Below, in pieces: positions 27,899-35,768 of a DNA stretch of 64,000 nucleotides. The DNA is taken from NCBI GenBank assembly GCA_013297875.1, contig JAAFIW010000003.1, forward strand, positions 124,001 to 188,000, in the 5' to 3' direction. This stretch comes from Comamonadaceae bacterium. Lineage in GTDB: Bacteria; Pseudomonadota; Gammaproteobacteria; Burkholderiales; Burkholderiaceae_C. Below the pieces are notes generated by a model. That model did not search any database, was not told the origin of the DNA, and worked only from the letters and a program-made list of their open reading frames with translations. The first letter of the stretch is position 1; each line of letters starts with the position of its first letter. The translations under genes were made by a program, and so were the position numbers.

Positions 27899-29638
27899 AT
27901 GCAATACAACAAACAGGCCGGTCGTGTGGCTTTGGCAACCATCTTGTGCATGGGCGGCTTGGTGTGTACCGGTGCCGCCGCCTCCCGGCTGGTGGACAAC
28001 GGCGCTGCCACCCTCTCGCCGACCAATCCCGAGGGCAACATCTTTCGGGCCACGCAAACGGTGTTGGGCGGCATTGGGCATCAGCTCATCATTCCTTACT
28101 TCACCGTGCAGGCGGGCAACGCCACCTTGATCAACCTGATCAACACCGATAACAGCAACGCCAAGGCGGTGAAGATCCGGTTTCGGGGCGCGTCCAACGC
28201 TGACAGCGTGCTGGACTTTCAGGTTTTCCTGTCGCCGGGCGACATGTGGACAGCCAATGTGAGCCGGGGTGCCGATGGCCGGGCGGTGCTCACCACCAAC
28301 GATGTCAGCTGCACCATTCCCCAAACCATCAGCGGCACCGCGTTTTCCACCAGCCGCGTGAACCCGCGCCTGACCGGTGATGCGCTGGCAGCCGAGACCC
28401 GTGAGGGCTATGTAGAGATCATCAACATGGCCGACATTCCGTGGTTGGCGATTGATGTGACCGGTGGCCCCATCGGGCCCGGCACGCCACCGTTTGGCCG
28501 TTCTCTGGCCCGACCCAACCCGCTGTATACCGCGGTGAAGCACGTCAACCGCGTGGCTCCGTGCTACAGCACCCCCGCCAGTGCCGATGCCTTGAACCTG
28601 CTGCAAAACGACCCCACCACCCTGGGCGCGGCCTATGCGCTGGGCCTGCGCGCGCCGTCCACCGGCTTGACGGCCAACTGGACGATCATCAACGTGCCGC
28701 AATCGGGCGCGGCCACGGGCGAGGCGCTGGCCCTCGAGGTGTGCAACCCCTACACCGGCGAGCCATCACGCGGGGCCATCGTGTTTTTTCCGCAAAACAA
28801 CGCAGCCGCCGCCACGCCCGATCTGTTTACCGCCGACCCGACGCTGCGCACCAGCAATGTGGGGCCCACCGGCGTGCAGGACGGAAAAGGCACGCCGTTT
28901 GCGGGCCTGCCACTGCCCATGGCCGTGGCCCGCAACGCCGACCTGCCCGATCTGTCCACCCTGTATGTGATTGGCTCGCCGGGCAACGACCCGGTGTACC
29001 CGCTGTACCAGGCCGAGGTGCTGTCCAAGCGCTTGGCGACCCTGAGTGTGATGAACGAATACATCACCGACCCCAGCGTGAACGCGCAGACCGACTGGGT
29101 GCTCAGCACGCCGACTCGGCGGTATGCCGTGGGGCTGGATTACCGGACGGCTGCGCCGGGGGCGTTTGGGGTGGGGTATTCGCGGTTTGTGGGGAGGGAT
29201 TATTTCGGTGCCAACATAAATTACTCATCATCTGGTCAACAGCTTTGCTCACCGGCTGCTCCTGCATCCTACGACCGTGAAGAGACAATCATCTACCCCA
29301 CAAATTTCATACCCCAGCCGCCAACTCAACCCATCCGTATATGTGGCGCGGTCACTGTTCTGGCCTTCAATGCTGTCGGTGCTGACTCCACATTGGGGTC
29401 AACGGTCACGCGTATTAACTTCTCGACTACTGGCCTGCGAGACGGTTGGGTGCAATTGAACTTGATCACTCTTTCCTCCGGCCAAGGCAACTTCCCCGCC
29501 GAATTCGGCACGGTCGACCCACCCGGCGGCAACGGCATCCCCGTACTGGGCCGCGCCTTTACCCGCGTCGGTAAAGGCGGCTTGTCAGCGAACTTTGGCG
29601 CGTCGTGGGAGCACCGCTATACCCGCCCGGTGCCTTGA
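27899..29638 (+). CDS. Large exported protein of unrecognised family, paralogue B
   Basis: A 579-residue paralogue of the preceding protein, colinear with it from signal peptide (VALATILCMGGLVCTGAAA) to C-terminus (SANFGASWEHRYTRPVP). Shared blocks include GIGHQLIIPYFTVQAGNATLINL, VKIRFRGASNADSV, LTGDALAAETREGYVEI and PTRRYAVGLDYR. Cysteines in SCTIPQ, APCYST and IRICGA match paralogue A; VCNPY and QLCSP are further ones. Base composition changes within the gene: a G-rich stretch around 29150-29205 gives way to an AT-richer block to about 29480, as if one segment had been exchanged. Tandem duplication is clear; function unknown. Confidence 0.7.
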   Translation: MQYNKQAGRVALATILCMGGLVCTGAAASRLVDNGAATLSPTNPEGNIFRATQTVLGGIGHQLIIPYFTVQAGNATLINLINTDNSNAKAVKIRFRGASNADSVLDFQVFLSPGDMWTANVSRGADGRAVLTTNDVSCTIPQTISGTAFSTSRVNPRLTGDALAAETREGYVEIINMADIPWLAIDVTGGPIGPGTPPFGRSLARPNPLYTAVKHVNRVAPCYSTPASADALNLLQNDPTTLGAAYALGLRAPSTGLTANWTIINVPQSGAATGEALALEVCNPYTGEPSRGAIVFFPQNNAAAATPDLFTADPTLRTSNVGPTGVQDGKGTPFAGLPLPMAVARNADLPDLSTLYVIGSPGNDPVYPLYQAEVLSKRLATLSVMNEYITDPSVNAQTDWVLSTPTRRYAVGLDYRTAAPGAFGVGYSRFVGRDYFGANINYSSSGQQLCSPAAPASYDREETIIYPTNFIPQPPTQPIRICGAVTVLAFNAVGADSTLGSTVTRINFSTTGLRDGWVQLNLITLSSGQGNFPAEFGTVDPPGGNGIPVLGRAFTRVGKGGLSANFGASWEHRYTRPVP

Positions 29639-29662
29639 CGCCACATCAAAACACCTGTTTTT

Positions 29663-29706
29663 CGCTATACAAAAAATAGCTACTTGAGCAGTATTCACTT
29701 GGGCTG
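29663..29706 (+). repeat. Dispersed element, copy 6
   Basis: CGCTATACAAAAAATAGCTA then CTTGAGCAGTATTCACTTGGGCT, forward, between paralogue B and the convergent Nudix gene. Confidence 0.85.
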
Positions 29707-29711
29707 ACAGC

Positions 29712-30212
29712 CTAAATGCCATAAATACTGGCATCGGTGAACACCAGGTCCAGCGCAAAGCGCTTTCCTGCCAGGTAGTCGTCCAGGCATTTCAGCAGCA
29801 GCGGGCTGCGGTGGCGCGCAGCGCTGGCGCGGATTTCGGCTTCGGTCATCCACAGCGTGCGCACGATGCCATGGTCCAGCGGCTGATTGGGAACGGCATC
29901 GCCCAACTCGCCACAAAACGCAAAGCGCAGGTAGGTGATGTCTTGCACCTGACCGCTGGCCAGGGTGCGGGCAAATCGCGACAGGTAAATACCCACCAAA
30001 TGCGTGGGTGTGAAGTGGTAGGCGGTTTCTTCCAGCGTCTCGCGGGCGCAGCCCTCGGATGGCGACTCGCCGGGGTCTAAATGCCCGGCCGGGTTGTTCA
30101 GTTTCAAGCCTTCGGGCGTGTGCTCTTCCACCAGCAGAAAGCGGCCACCCTGCTCAATGATGGCGGCCACTGTCACGCTGGGTTTAAAACCTTGGTTTGC
30201 GGCTTGCGTCAT
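29712..30212 (-). CDS. Nudix hydrolase (NudJ-like)
   Basis: A 166-residue Nudix protein. The catalytic box GHLDPGESPSEGCARETLEETAY fits GX5EX7REUXEEXGU except at its last Gly/hydrophobic positions; the REXXEE glutamates that bind magnesium are present. The surrounding sequence (KPSVTVAAIIEQGGRFLLVEEHT) resembles NudJ, a phosphatase acting on thiamine pyrophosphate precursors and nucleoside di/triphosphates. Divergent from pntAA. The exact substrate is not deducible. Confidence 0.9.
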   Translation of the reverse strand: MTQAANQGFKPSVTVAAIIEQGGRFLLVEEHTPEGLKLNNPAGHLDPGESPSEGCARETLEETAYHFTPTHLVGIYLSRFARTLASGQVQDITYLRFAFCGELGDAVPNQPLDHGIVRTLWMTEAEIRASAARHRSPLLLKCLDDYLAGKRFALDLVFTDASIYGI

Positions 30213-30313
30213 GCCTTCGCCTGTGGGTTAACCGGGTGTGGAGTGTGGCGCTTCTTCATGTAAGCTAAACGTCAGTCGTTTTTATTCCAACCTACAACAC
30301 CGAGGAGACGCCC

Positions 30314-31444
30314 ATGATCATTGGCGTACCTGCAGAAACCACGGCAGGCGAAACCCGAGTCGCCGTCACACCCGAGACGGTCAAAAAACTCAAAACCCTT
30401 GGCCACACACTGCGTATCCAGTCGGGTGCCGGTGTGGCCGCCAGCGCCACCGACGAGGCCTATGTCGCGGCTGGCGGTGAAATCACCGATGCTGCTGGCG
30501 CGTTTGGCTGCGAAATCGTGCTCAAGGTGCGCTGCCCGTCAGACGCCGAGGTGGCGCATATCAAACCCAGCACCGTGGTGGTGGGCATGCTCAACCCGTT
30601 TGACGCAACGGGCCTGAAGCGCCTGGCCACCGCGCAGATCACCGGCTTTGCGCTGGAAGCCGCGCCCCGCACCACCCGCGCGCAAAGTATGGACGTGCTC
30701 TCGTCGCAAGCCAATATCGCGGGCTACAAGGCCGTGATGATGGCCGCCGACAAGTACCAGCGCTTTTTCCCCATGCTGATGACCGCCGCAGGCACGGTAA
30801 AAGCGGCCCGCGTGGTGATTTTGGGTGTGGGCGTGGCCGGTTTACAGGCCATTGCCACGGCCAAGCGCCTGGGCGCGGTGATTGAGGCCAGCGACGTGCG
30901 GCCTAGCGTGAAAGAGCAGGTCGAGTCGCTGGGCGGCAAGTTCATTGACGTGAGCTACGACACGCCCGAAGAAAAAGAAGCTGCTGTGGGCGTGGGCGGC
31001 TATGCCAAGCCCATGCCGCAAAGCTGGCTGGATCGCCAGAAGATTGAAGTGGCCAAGCGCGTGGCGCAGGCTGACGTGGTGATTTCCACCGCGCTGATTC
31101 CGGGCCGCGCCGCGCCAGTGCTGGTCACAGAAGACATGGTCAAGTCCATGAAGCCGGGCTCGGTGATTGTGGACATTGCGGCCGGCAAAGGCGCGAACGG
31201 AGTTGGCGGCAATTGCCCGCTGACCGAGACCGACAAGACCGTGATCAAACACGGCGTGACCTTGATCGGCGAGACCAACCTGCCTGCGCTGGTGGCGGCC
31301 GATTCGTCTGCGCTCTATGCCCGCAACGTGCTCGACTTTTTGAAGCTGATCGTCACCAAAGAAGGCACGCTAAAGATCGATATGGAAGACGACATCGTGG
31401 CCGCTTGCCTGATGACGCAGAGCGGCGAAGTTCGTCGCAAGTAA
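30314..31444 (+). CDS. pntAA: Transhydrogenase alpha subunit, NAD(H)-binding part
   Basis: A 376-residue PntAA. MIIGVPAETTAGETRVAVTPETV starts the alanine-dehydrogenase-like domain I; RVVILGVGVAGLQAIATAKRLGAVIEASDVR is the NAD-binding site. Together with PntAB and PntB it forms the proton-translocating NAD(P)+ transhydrogenase in the inner membrane, making NADPH at the expense of the proton gradient. GAGGAG at 30302-30307 precedes the ATG. The three genes are tightly linked. Alpha is split into soluble and membrane subunits, as in other Burkholderiales. Confidence 0.96.
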   Translation: MIIGVPAETTAGETRVAVTPETVKKLKTLGHTLRIQSGAGVAASATDEAYVAAGGEITDAAGAFGCEIVLKVRCPSDAEVAHIKPSTVVVGMLNPFDATGLKRLATAQITGFALEAAPRTTRAQSMDVLSSQANIAGYKAVMMAADKYQRFFPMLMTAAGTVKAARVVILGVGVAGLQAIATAKRLGAVIEASDVRPSVKEQVESLGGKFIDVSYDTPEEKEAAVGVGGYAKPMPQSWLDRQKIEVAKRVAQADVVISTALIPGRAAPVLVTEDMVKSMKPGSVIVDIAAGKGANGVGGNCPLTETDKTVIKHGVTLIGETNLPALVAADSSALYARNVLDFLKLIVTKEGTLKIDMEDDIVAACLMTQSGEVRRK

Positions 31445-31458
31445 TTTAGGAGAAGAAC

Positions 31459-31806
31459 ATGGAAGTCTCACACACCCTGACCAACCTCATCATCTTCGTG
31501 CTGGCCATCTACGTGGGCTACCACGTGGTGTGGACCGTCACGCCCGCGCTGCACACGCCGCTGATGGCGGTGACCAACGCGATTTCGGCCATCGTCATCG
31601 TCGGTGCCATGCTGGCGGCGGCGCTGACTGAAACGCCGTTAGGCAAAACCATGGGCGTGCTGGCGGTGGCGCTGGCGGCGGTGAACGTGTTTGGCGGCTT
31701 CCTCGTCACGCGTAGGATGCTGGAGATGTTCAAAAAGAAGGAAAAGAAGGCTCCCGCCCTTGCAAATACTGCTCAAGCAGCTATTGAAAAAGGAGCGGAC
31801 AAATGA
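31459..31806 (+). CDS. pntAB: Transhydrogenase alpha subunit, membrane part
   Basis: A 115-residue protein with three to four transmembrane helices (LTNLIIFVLAIYVGYHVVWTV; LMAVTNAISAIVIVGAMLAAAL; MGVLAVALAAVNVFGGFLV). It forms part of the proton channel (domain II). The last 15 or so residues, ALANTAQAAIEKGADK, are encoded by an inverted copy of the dispersed element, so the cytoplasmic tail has been remodelled. The stop overlaps the pntB start (ATGA), so the insertion had to keep frame to preserve coupling. Confidence 0.95.
   Translation: MEVSHTLTNLIIFVLAIYVGYHVVWTVTPALHTPLMAVTNAISAIVIVGAMLAAALTETPLGKTMGVLAVALAAVNVFGGFLVTRRMLEMFKKKEKKAPALANTAQAAIEKGADK
31758..31796 (-). repeat. Dispersed element copy 7, inside the pntAB 3' end
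   Basis: Reverse orientation: CTCCTTTTTCAATAGCTGCT then TGAGCAGTATTTGCAAGGGC. It encodes the PntAB tail. Confidence 0.85.
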
Positions 31807-33236
31807 GCATGGATGTTGTTACCCTTTTGTATCTGATCGCGTCTGTCTGCTTCATTCAGGCGCTCAAAGGCCTGAGCCACCCCACCACCTCGATTCGCGG
31901 CAACCTGTTTGGCATGGTGGGTATGACCATTGCCGTGCTGACCACAGGCGCACTCATCTGGCAAATTGCGGGCGGCGCTGCCAGAGGCCTGCAGGGCATG
32001 GCCTGGGTGGCGCTGGGCGTGGTGGTCGGCGGCGGCTACGGTGCCTACCGCGCCAAGACGGTGGAGATGACCAAGATGCCCGAGCTGGTGGCGTTTTTCC
32101 ACAGCATGATTGGCCTGGCAGCGGTGTTCATCGCCATTGCCGCGGTGGTGGAGCCCTGGGCTTTTCAAATCGCGGCCAAGGGCATGGAAATTCCGTTGGG
32201 CAATAGGTTAGAACTCGCCCTAGGTTCTGTGATTGGCGCAATCACGTTTAGCGGCTCGGTGATTGCGTTTGGCAAGCTCTCGGGCACCTACAAATTCCGC
32301 CTGTTTCAGGGCGCGCCGGTGCAGTTTGGCGGGCAGCACCAGCTGAACCTGGTGCTGGGCCTGATTCTGCTGGCCAATGTGATTGCCTTCACCGTCACCG
32401 GCAACCATGTCTTTTTTGCGATTGCCACGGCGCTGGCCTTTGTGATGGGTGTGCTCATCATCATTCCCATTGGCGGGGCCGACATGCCGGTGGTGGTGTC
32501 CATGCTCAACAGCTACTCCGGCTGGGCGGCGGCGGGCATTGGTTTCAGCTTGAACAACAGCATGCTGATCATTGCCGGTTCATTGGTGGGATCTTCGGGT
32601 GCGATCCTGAGCTACATCATGTGCAAGGCCATGAACCGCTCGTTTTTCAACGTGATTTTGGGCGGGTTCGGGGGCGAAGCGACAACTGCCGCAGCTGGTA
32701 GCGCCGTGCAGCGCAGCGTGAAAAGCGGCAGCGCCGACGATGCAGCGTTTGTGTTGGGCAATGCCGAGACGGTCGTCATCGTGCCCGGCTACGGCCTGGC
32801 CGTGGCCCGCGCCCAGCATGCGGTCAAAGAGCTGGCGGCCAAGCTCACTGAAAAAGGCATCACCGTGAAATACGCGATTCACCCGGTGGCCGGGCGCATG
32901 CCCGGCCACATGAACGTGCTGCTGGCCGAGGCCGAGGTGCCGTATGACCAGGTGTTCGAGATGGAAGACATCAACGGCGAGTTTGGCCAGGTTGATGTGG
33001 CGATTATTTTGGGTGCCAACGACGTGGTGAACCCCGCCGCACACGTGAAAGGCAGCGCGATTTACGGCATGCCCATTCTGGAAGCCTACAAAGCCAAAAC
33101 CATCATCGTCAACAAGCGCTCGATGGCTGCTGGCTATGCGGGCCTGGACAACGAACTCTTTTACATGGACAAAACCATGATGGTGTTTGGCGATGCCAAG
33201 AAGGTGGTGGAAGATATGGGTAAAGCTATCGAGTAG
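31803..33236 (+). CDS. pntB: Transhydrogenase beta subunit
   Basis: A 477-residue PntB: about nine membrane helices in the first 260 residues (domain II), then the NADP(H)-binding domain III with VIVPGYGLAVARAQHAVKEL (its GXGXXA/V turn) and KRSMAAGYAGLDNELFY near the C-terminus. It completes the transhydrogenase with PntAA and PntAB and starts inside the pntAB stop codon. Its last codons and stop (GTAAAGCTATCGAGTAG) are nearly repeated just downstream at 33242-33260. Confidence 0.96.
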   Translation: MSMDVVTLLYLIASVCFIQALKGLSHPTTSIRGNLFGMVGMTIAVLTTGALIWQIAGGAARGLQGMAWVALGVVVGGGYGAYRAKTVEMTKMPELVAFFHSMIGLAAVFIAIAAVVEPWAFQIAAKGMEIPLGNRLELALGSVIGAITFSGSVIAFGKLSGTYKFRLFQGAPVQFGGQHQLNLVLGLILLANVIAFTVTGNHVFFAIATALAFVMGVLIIIPIGGADMPVVVSMLNSYSGWAAAGIGFSLNNSMLIIAGSLVGSSGAILSYIMCKAMNRSFFNVILGGFGGEATTAAAGSAVQRSVKSGSADDAAFVLGNAETVVIVPGYGLAVARAQHAVKELAAKLTEKGITVKYAIHPVAGRMPGHMNVLLAEAEVPYDQVFEMEDINGEFGQVDVAIILGANDVVNPAAHVKGSAIYGMPILEAYKAKTIIVNKRSMAAGYAGLDNELFYMDKTMMVFGDAKKVVEDMGKAIE

Positions 33237-33293
33237 CTTTGGGGTAAAGCCATCGAGTAAGCCCAACTGCCGGACGCGGAAATCGCAGAAGGC

Positions 33294-33383
33294 GCCCTCA
33301 CCCCCCTCTCCCGCAAGCGGGAGAGGGAGGAAATCCTGTCTTGGCTCCCTCTCCCGCTTGCGGGAGAGGGTTGGGGTGAGGGT
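33294..33383. repeat. Paired CCCTCTCCCGC hairpin repeat
   Basis: Two perfect palindromes with the core CCCTCTCCCGC/GCGGGAGAGGG span 33304-33327 and 33347-33370. They are bracketed by CCCTCACCCC and GGGGTGAGGG, so the whole unit is an inverted repeat. This is a common REP-type (BIME-like) arrangement downstream of operons. Confidence 0.85.
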
Positions 33384-33651
33384 CGGTGCGGTCAGCTCAG
33401 CTTGTCTGAGGCATGCTGTTTGGATTCCAACGGCGCATTTGCGGCCATTTTCGCCCCTCCTCGTCGCCCATGGCACAGGCCATGGCCTCCTCAGTCGGGC
33501 CAAAACTGACTCGCAACTGCATCCGTTGTCTATCCAAACCCTATTGGAAATTCTGGGCTTAATCAGGATTTGTTTTGTTTCTCGCCGGATAGCCCACGTC
33601 CTGAATCGGGATCCGACCCCAAATGCTGATCCCGGCTCAGCGGCAACACTA

Positions 33652-33690
33652 CAAAATTAATAGCTGTTTGAGCAGGCTTTACATGGGCGG
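33652..33690 (+). repeat. Dispersed element, copy 8
   Basis: AATTAATAGCTGTTTGAGCAG then GCTTTACATGGGC, forward, near the 3' end of the tail-anchored protein gene. Confidence 0.85.
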
Positions 33691-33728
33691 CAGCCTGAAA
33701 ACCTGCAAAACCGGGTTCGGAAATTCCG

Positions 33729-34412
33729 TTAGCGCCGCAGCAGCGCCCACAGCAGGGCCATCACCAGGGCCATGCAAAACACAAACTGGGTGAGCACCAG
33801 GCGCTCCAGGCGCTTGTTTTCCTTGGTCAGGCGAGCCCCGGCCTTTTTCATTTTGTGCATTTTGGTCAGCTGGTTTTTCAGCATCTGGCGCTCGCCCCGC
33901 GTGGCTTCCAGCAGCGCAAACAGGCTGGCCATCTGGGTTTCCTGTACCTGCTCGCTCACGGGAGCCGGTGCCGGTGGGGGCGGTGCCAGCGTCGCTTTTA
34001 AATTGGGCGTGGTTTGCTGCGACACGCGCAGCATCTCTTCAAAGCTGCCCGGCGTGGTGGTGCCGTAGAGCATTTCGGTGACGATTTGCGAATTGAAATC
34101 AGAATCTTCCAGCAGCAAATCCAGCGCAGACTGCGAGTCGGGCATGGCGTTGGCGCGCACTTCCTGGGGTGCTTGTAGCTGCACCAGGCCCAGGTTGAGC
34201 AACTCGGCCAGCAGAGACGTCACATCGCCAAACCCTTGCAGGGTTTCCTCATAAACCTGCACGGTCTGCCCGCCGTCAATGGACAAGAGCAGCAGCCGCA
34301 AGCGCCGGGGCAGTGAGCGCGGATCGCGCCGCACCACCGCTAGACCCCGCTCGGTTCGTGTGACCACTTGCAGCCGTCGGCTGAGCAGGTCGTCCTTCGT
34401 AATCGCAACCAT
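33729..34412 (-). CDS. Tail-anchored protein of unknown function
   Basis: A 227-residue protein from the ATG at 34412 (a TTG at 34442 is in frame). It has no N-terminal signal. A globular N-terminal part (LLSRRLQVVTRTERGLAVVRRDPRSLPRRLRLLLLSIDGGQTVQVYEETL) resembles the small winged-helix-like domains found in regulators of Burkholderiales, but I cannot name it. A Pro-rich linker (LAPPPPAPAPVSE) follows, then a basic helical stretch likely to be a coiled coil (about 165-205) and one C-terminal transmembrane helix (LVLTQFVFCMALVMALLWALL). Divergent from the patatin-like gene. Confidence 0.75.
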   Translation of the reverse strand: MVAITKDDLLSRRLQVVTRTERGLAVVRRDPRSLPRRLRLLLLSIDGGQTVQVYEETLQGFGDVTSLLAELLNLGLVQLQAPQEVRANAMPDSQSALDLLLEDSDFNSQIVTEMLYGTTTPGSFEEMLRVSQQTTPNLKATLAPPPPAPAPVSEQVQETQMASLFALLEATRGERQMLKNQLTKMHKMKKAGARLTKENKRLERLVLTQFVFCMALVMALLWALLRR

Positions 34413-34428
34413 GGGGCTTTGTGAAATC

Positions 34429-34442
34429 TTGATGAATACCAA
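34429..34442. promoter_or_regulatory. Weak FNR-like half-palindrome
   Basis: TTGATGAATACCAA matches eight of ten positions of TTGAT-N4-ATCAA and lies 16 bp upstream of the chosen start of the tail-anchored protein. That is too close for class II activation, so if real it would repress. Chance occurrence is possible. Confidence 0.25.
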
Positions 34443-34556
34443 AGACTAATGGCGCTGTGACATTTTGTACAGCCTGAATTAGTGAGCACAGGGTTTGCTG
34501 ACCGTGTGGCGAAGGGGTATTCCAGGCATCAGAACAGCTCTTTGTGCTTATCTGGA

Positions 34557-34584
34557 AAGCGCGAGCAGCTATTATTTACATAGC
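34557..34584 (-). repeat. Partial dispersed element
   Basis: Reverse strand GCTATGTAAATAATAGCTGC then TCGCGC matches the left half of the element; the right half is degraded. It lies upstream of the patatin-like gene. Confidence 0.5.
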
Positions 34585-34712
34585 ACGATTCATTTGAATT
34601 GCAAAGACATCAAATTCTCATCGGGACCTGTCTAGAATATGCTGCAATGCAACAAAGTTGACCAATGAGTGCAGTTCAGCTGCCGGGGTCTACAACCTAA
34701 AGGGGGTCTCCT

Positions 34713-35729
34713 ATGTCAACAAAGCAAAACAGTCCGGTGGCGTTCGCGTTAGGCGGGCTGGCCGGGGGAAATGGTTTTGGCGCGGGTTTTCTGGATGCGG
34801 CGCAGCAGCGCGGCATTCGGCCCACGGCGATTTCCTGCACCTCGGGAATGATCGTCTGGGCGGCCCGCTTTCTGGCAGGCGACAACCTGGCGGAGCGCTT
34901 TCGCAAAGAGGTCACGGCCACGCCGGCCGGTGTGGGCGTGCCGCCACCGGTGGCCTCGGCCTGGATGGGCGTGGCGGGCCTGCCCGGCGTGTTCCGCCCG
35001 GCCAACCTGGAGTACTGGCAGCGCTGGTTTCGCCCGCCCACCCAGCCCCTGGCGCAAGAGCTGGCCGACCGCATGTTGCCGGTGCAAACCGCGCTGCCAA
35101 TCCGGCCCGATGCGTTCTACCAAGAAGTGGCCGACGCGCTGAACGCCAGCGAGGTGGCCGTGTTGTTCAACGCGTTTTGCCCGCCCTCGGGTTTTGAATT
35201 CCTGTTTTTGAACCCGGCTGCCATGCGCCTGCTGGGCCGCAGCCCCGGCCAGCGCCTGGGCAGCCAGGTGTTTCAGGCGGTTGACGCAGCTGCGGTGCGC
35301 GCTGCGCTGCACCTGTATGCCTACGGCCACGAGCAGCTGTACGACGGCCAGCATTTGATCGACGGTGCCTACCACCGCCAGTTCATTCTGGACGAGCTGT
35401 GCGAGTTGCCTGGCGATGCCAAACCGGCAGCACTGTGGCTGGTGCGCCCGCAAAACAGCCGCTGGCTGGACCCCATGCCCAGCAATTTTTTCGAGCAGCG
35501 CGACATGGAAACCGAAATCGCCATGAACAGCAGCTACGCCAGCCAGGTGCGCCGCATCGAGCTGATCAACCGCCTGCTCAAAAGCGGCCAGCTCACCTCG
35601 GACCGCTACAAACAGGTGGCCTTGCACCCGTTTGAGTTTGCGGGCAAACGCGGCTACTTCGACTATTTCAACGAAAGCCAGGCCGTGTTTGACCGTGGAC
35701 GGCAAGACGCGCTGGCGGTGCTGGGCTGA
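34713..35729 (+). CDS. Patatin-like protein with atypical active-site motifs
   Basis: A 338-residue soluble protein. LGGLAGGNGFGAGFLDAAQQRGI fits the oxyanion-hole and first-helix region of patatin phospholipases, and AISCTSGMIVW occupies the place of the nucleophile elbow (GXSXG), which is degraded. LIDGAYHRQ at about 220 resembles the DG(A/G) that carries the catalytic Asp. The fold is therefore probably patatin-like, with lipase activity uncertain. A periplasmic binding protein gene follows 39 bp later. No signal peptide is visible. Confidence 0.65.
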   Translation: MSTKQNSPVAFALGGLAGGNGFGAGFLDAAQQRGIRPTAISCTSGMIVWAARFLAGDNLAERFRKEVTATPAGVGVPPPVASAWMGVAGLPGVFRPANLEYWQRWFRPPTQPLAQELADRMLPVQTALPIRPDAFYQEVADALNASEVAVLFNAFCPPSGFEFLFLNPAAMRLLGRSPGQRLGSQVFQAVDAAAVRAALHLYAYGHEQLYDGQHLIDGAYHRQFILDELCELPGDAKPAALWLVRPQNSRWLDPMPSNFFEQRDMETEIAMNSSYASQVRRIELINRLLKSGQLTSDRYKQVALHPFEFAGKRGYFDYFNESQAVFDRGRQDALAVLG

Positions 35730-35768
35730 TACCCCAAAAACCATTTTTTTAACCTGAGGAGATTGACT

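Larger units (their letters stand above)
33239..33728. other. Non-coding stretch with REP-like hairpins
   Basis: About 490 bases without a credible gene. It contains an imperfect duplicate of the pntB 3' end (33242-33260), a paired hairpin repeat (33294-33383) and a dispersed-element copy (33652-33690). No RNA gene was recognised in the remainder. Confidence 0.6.
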
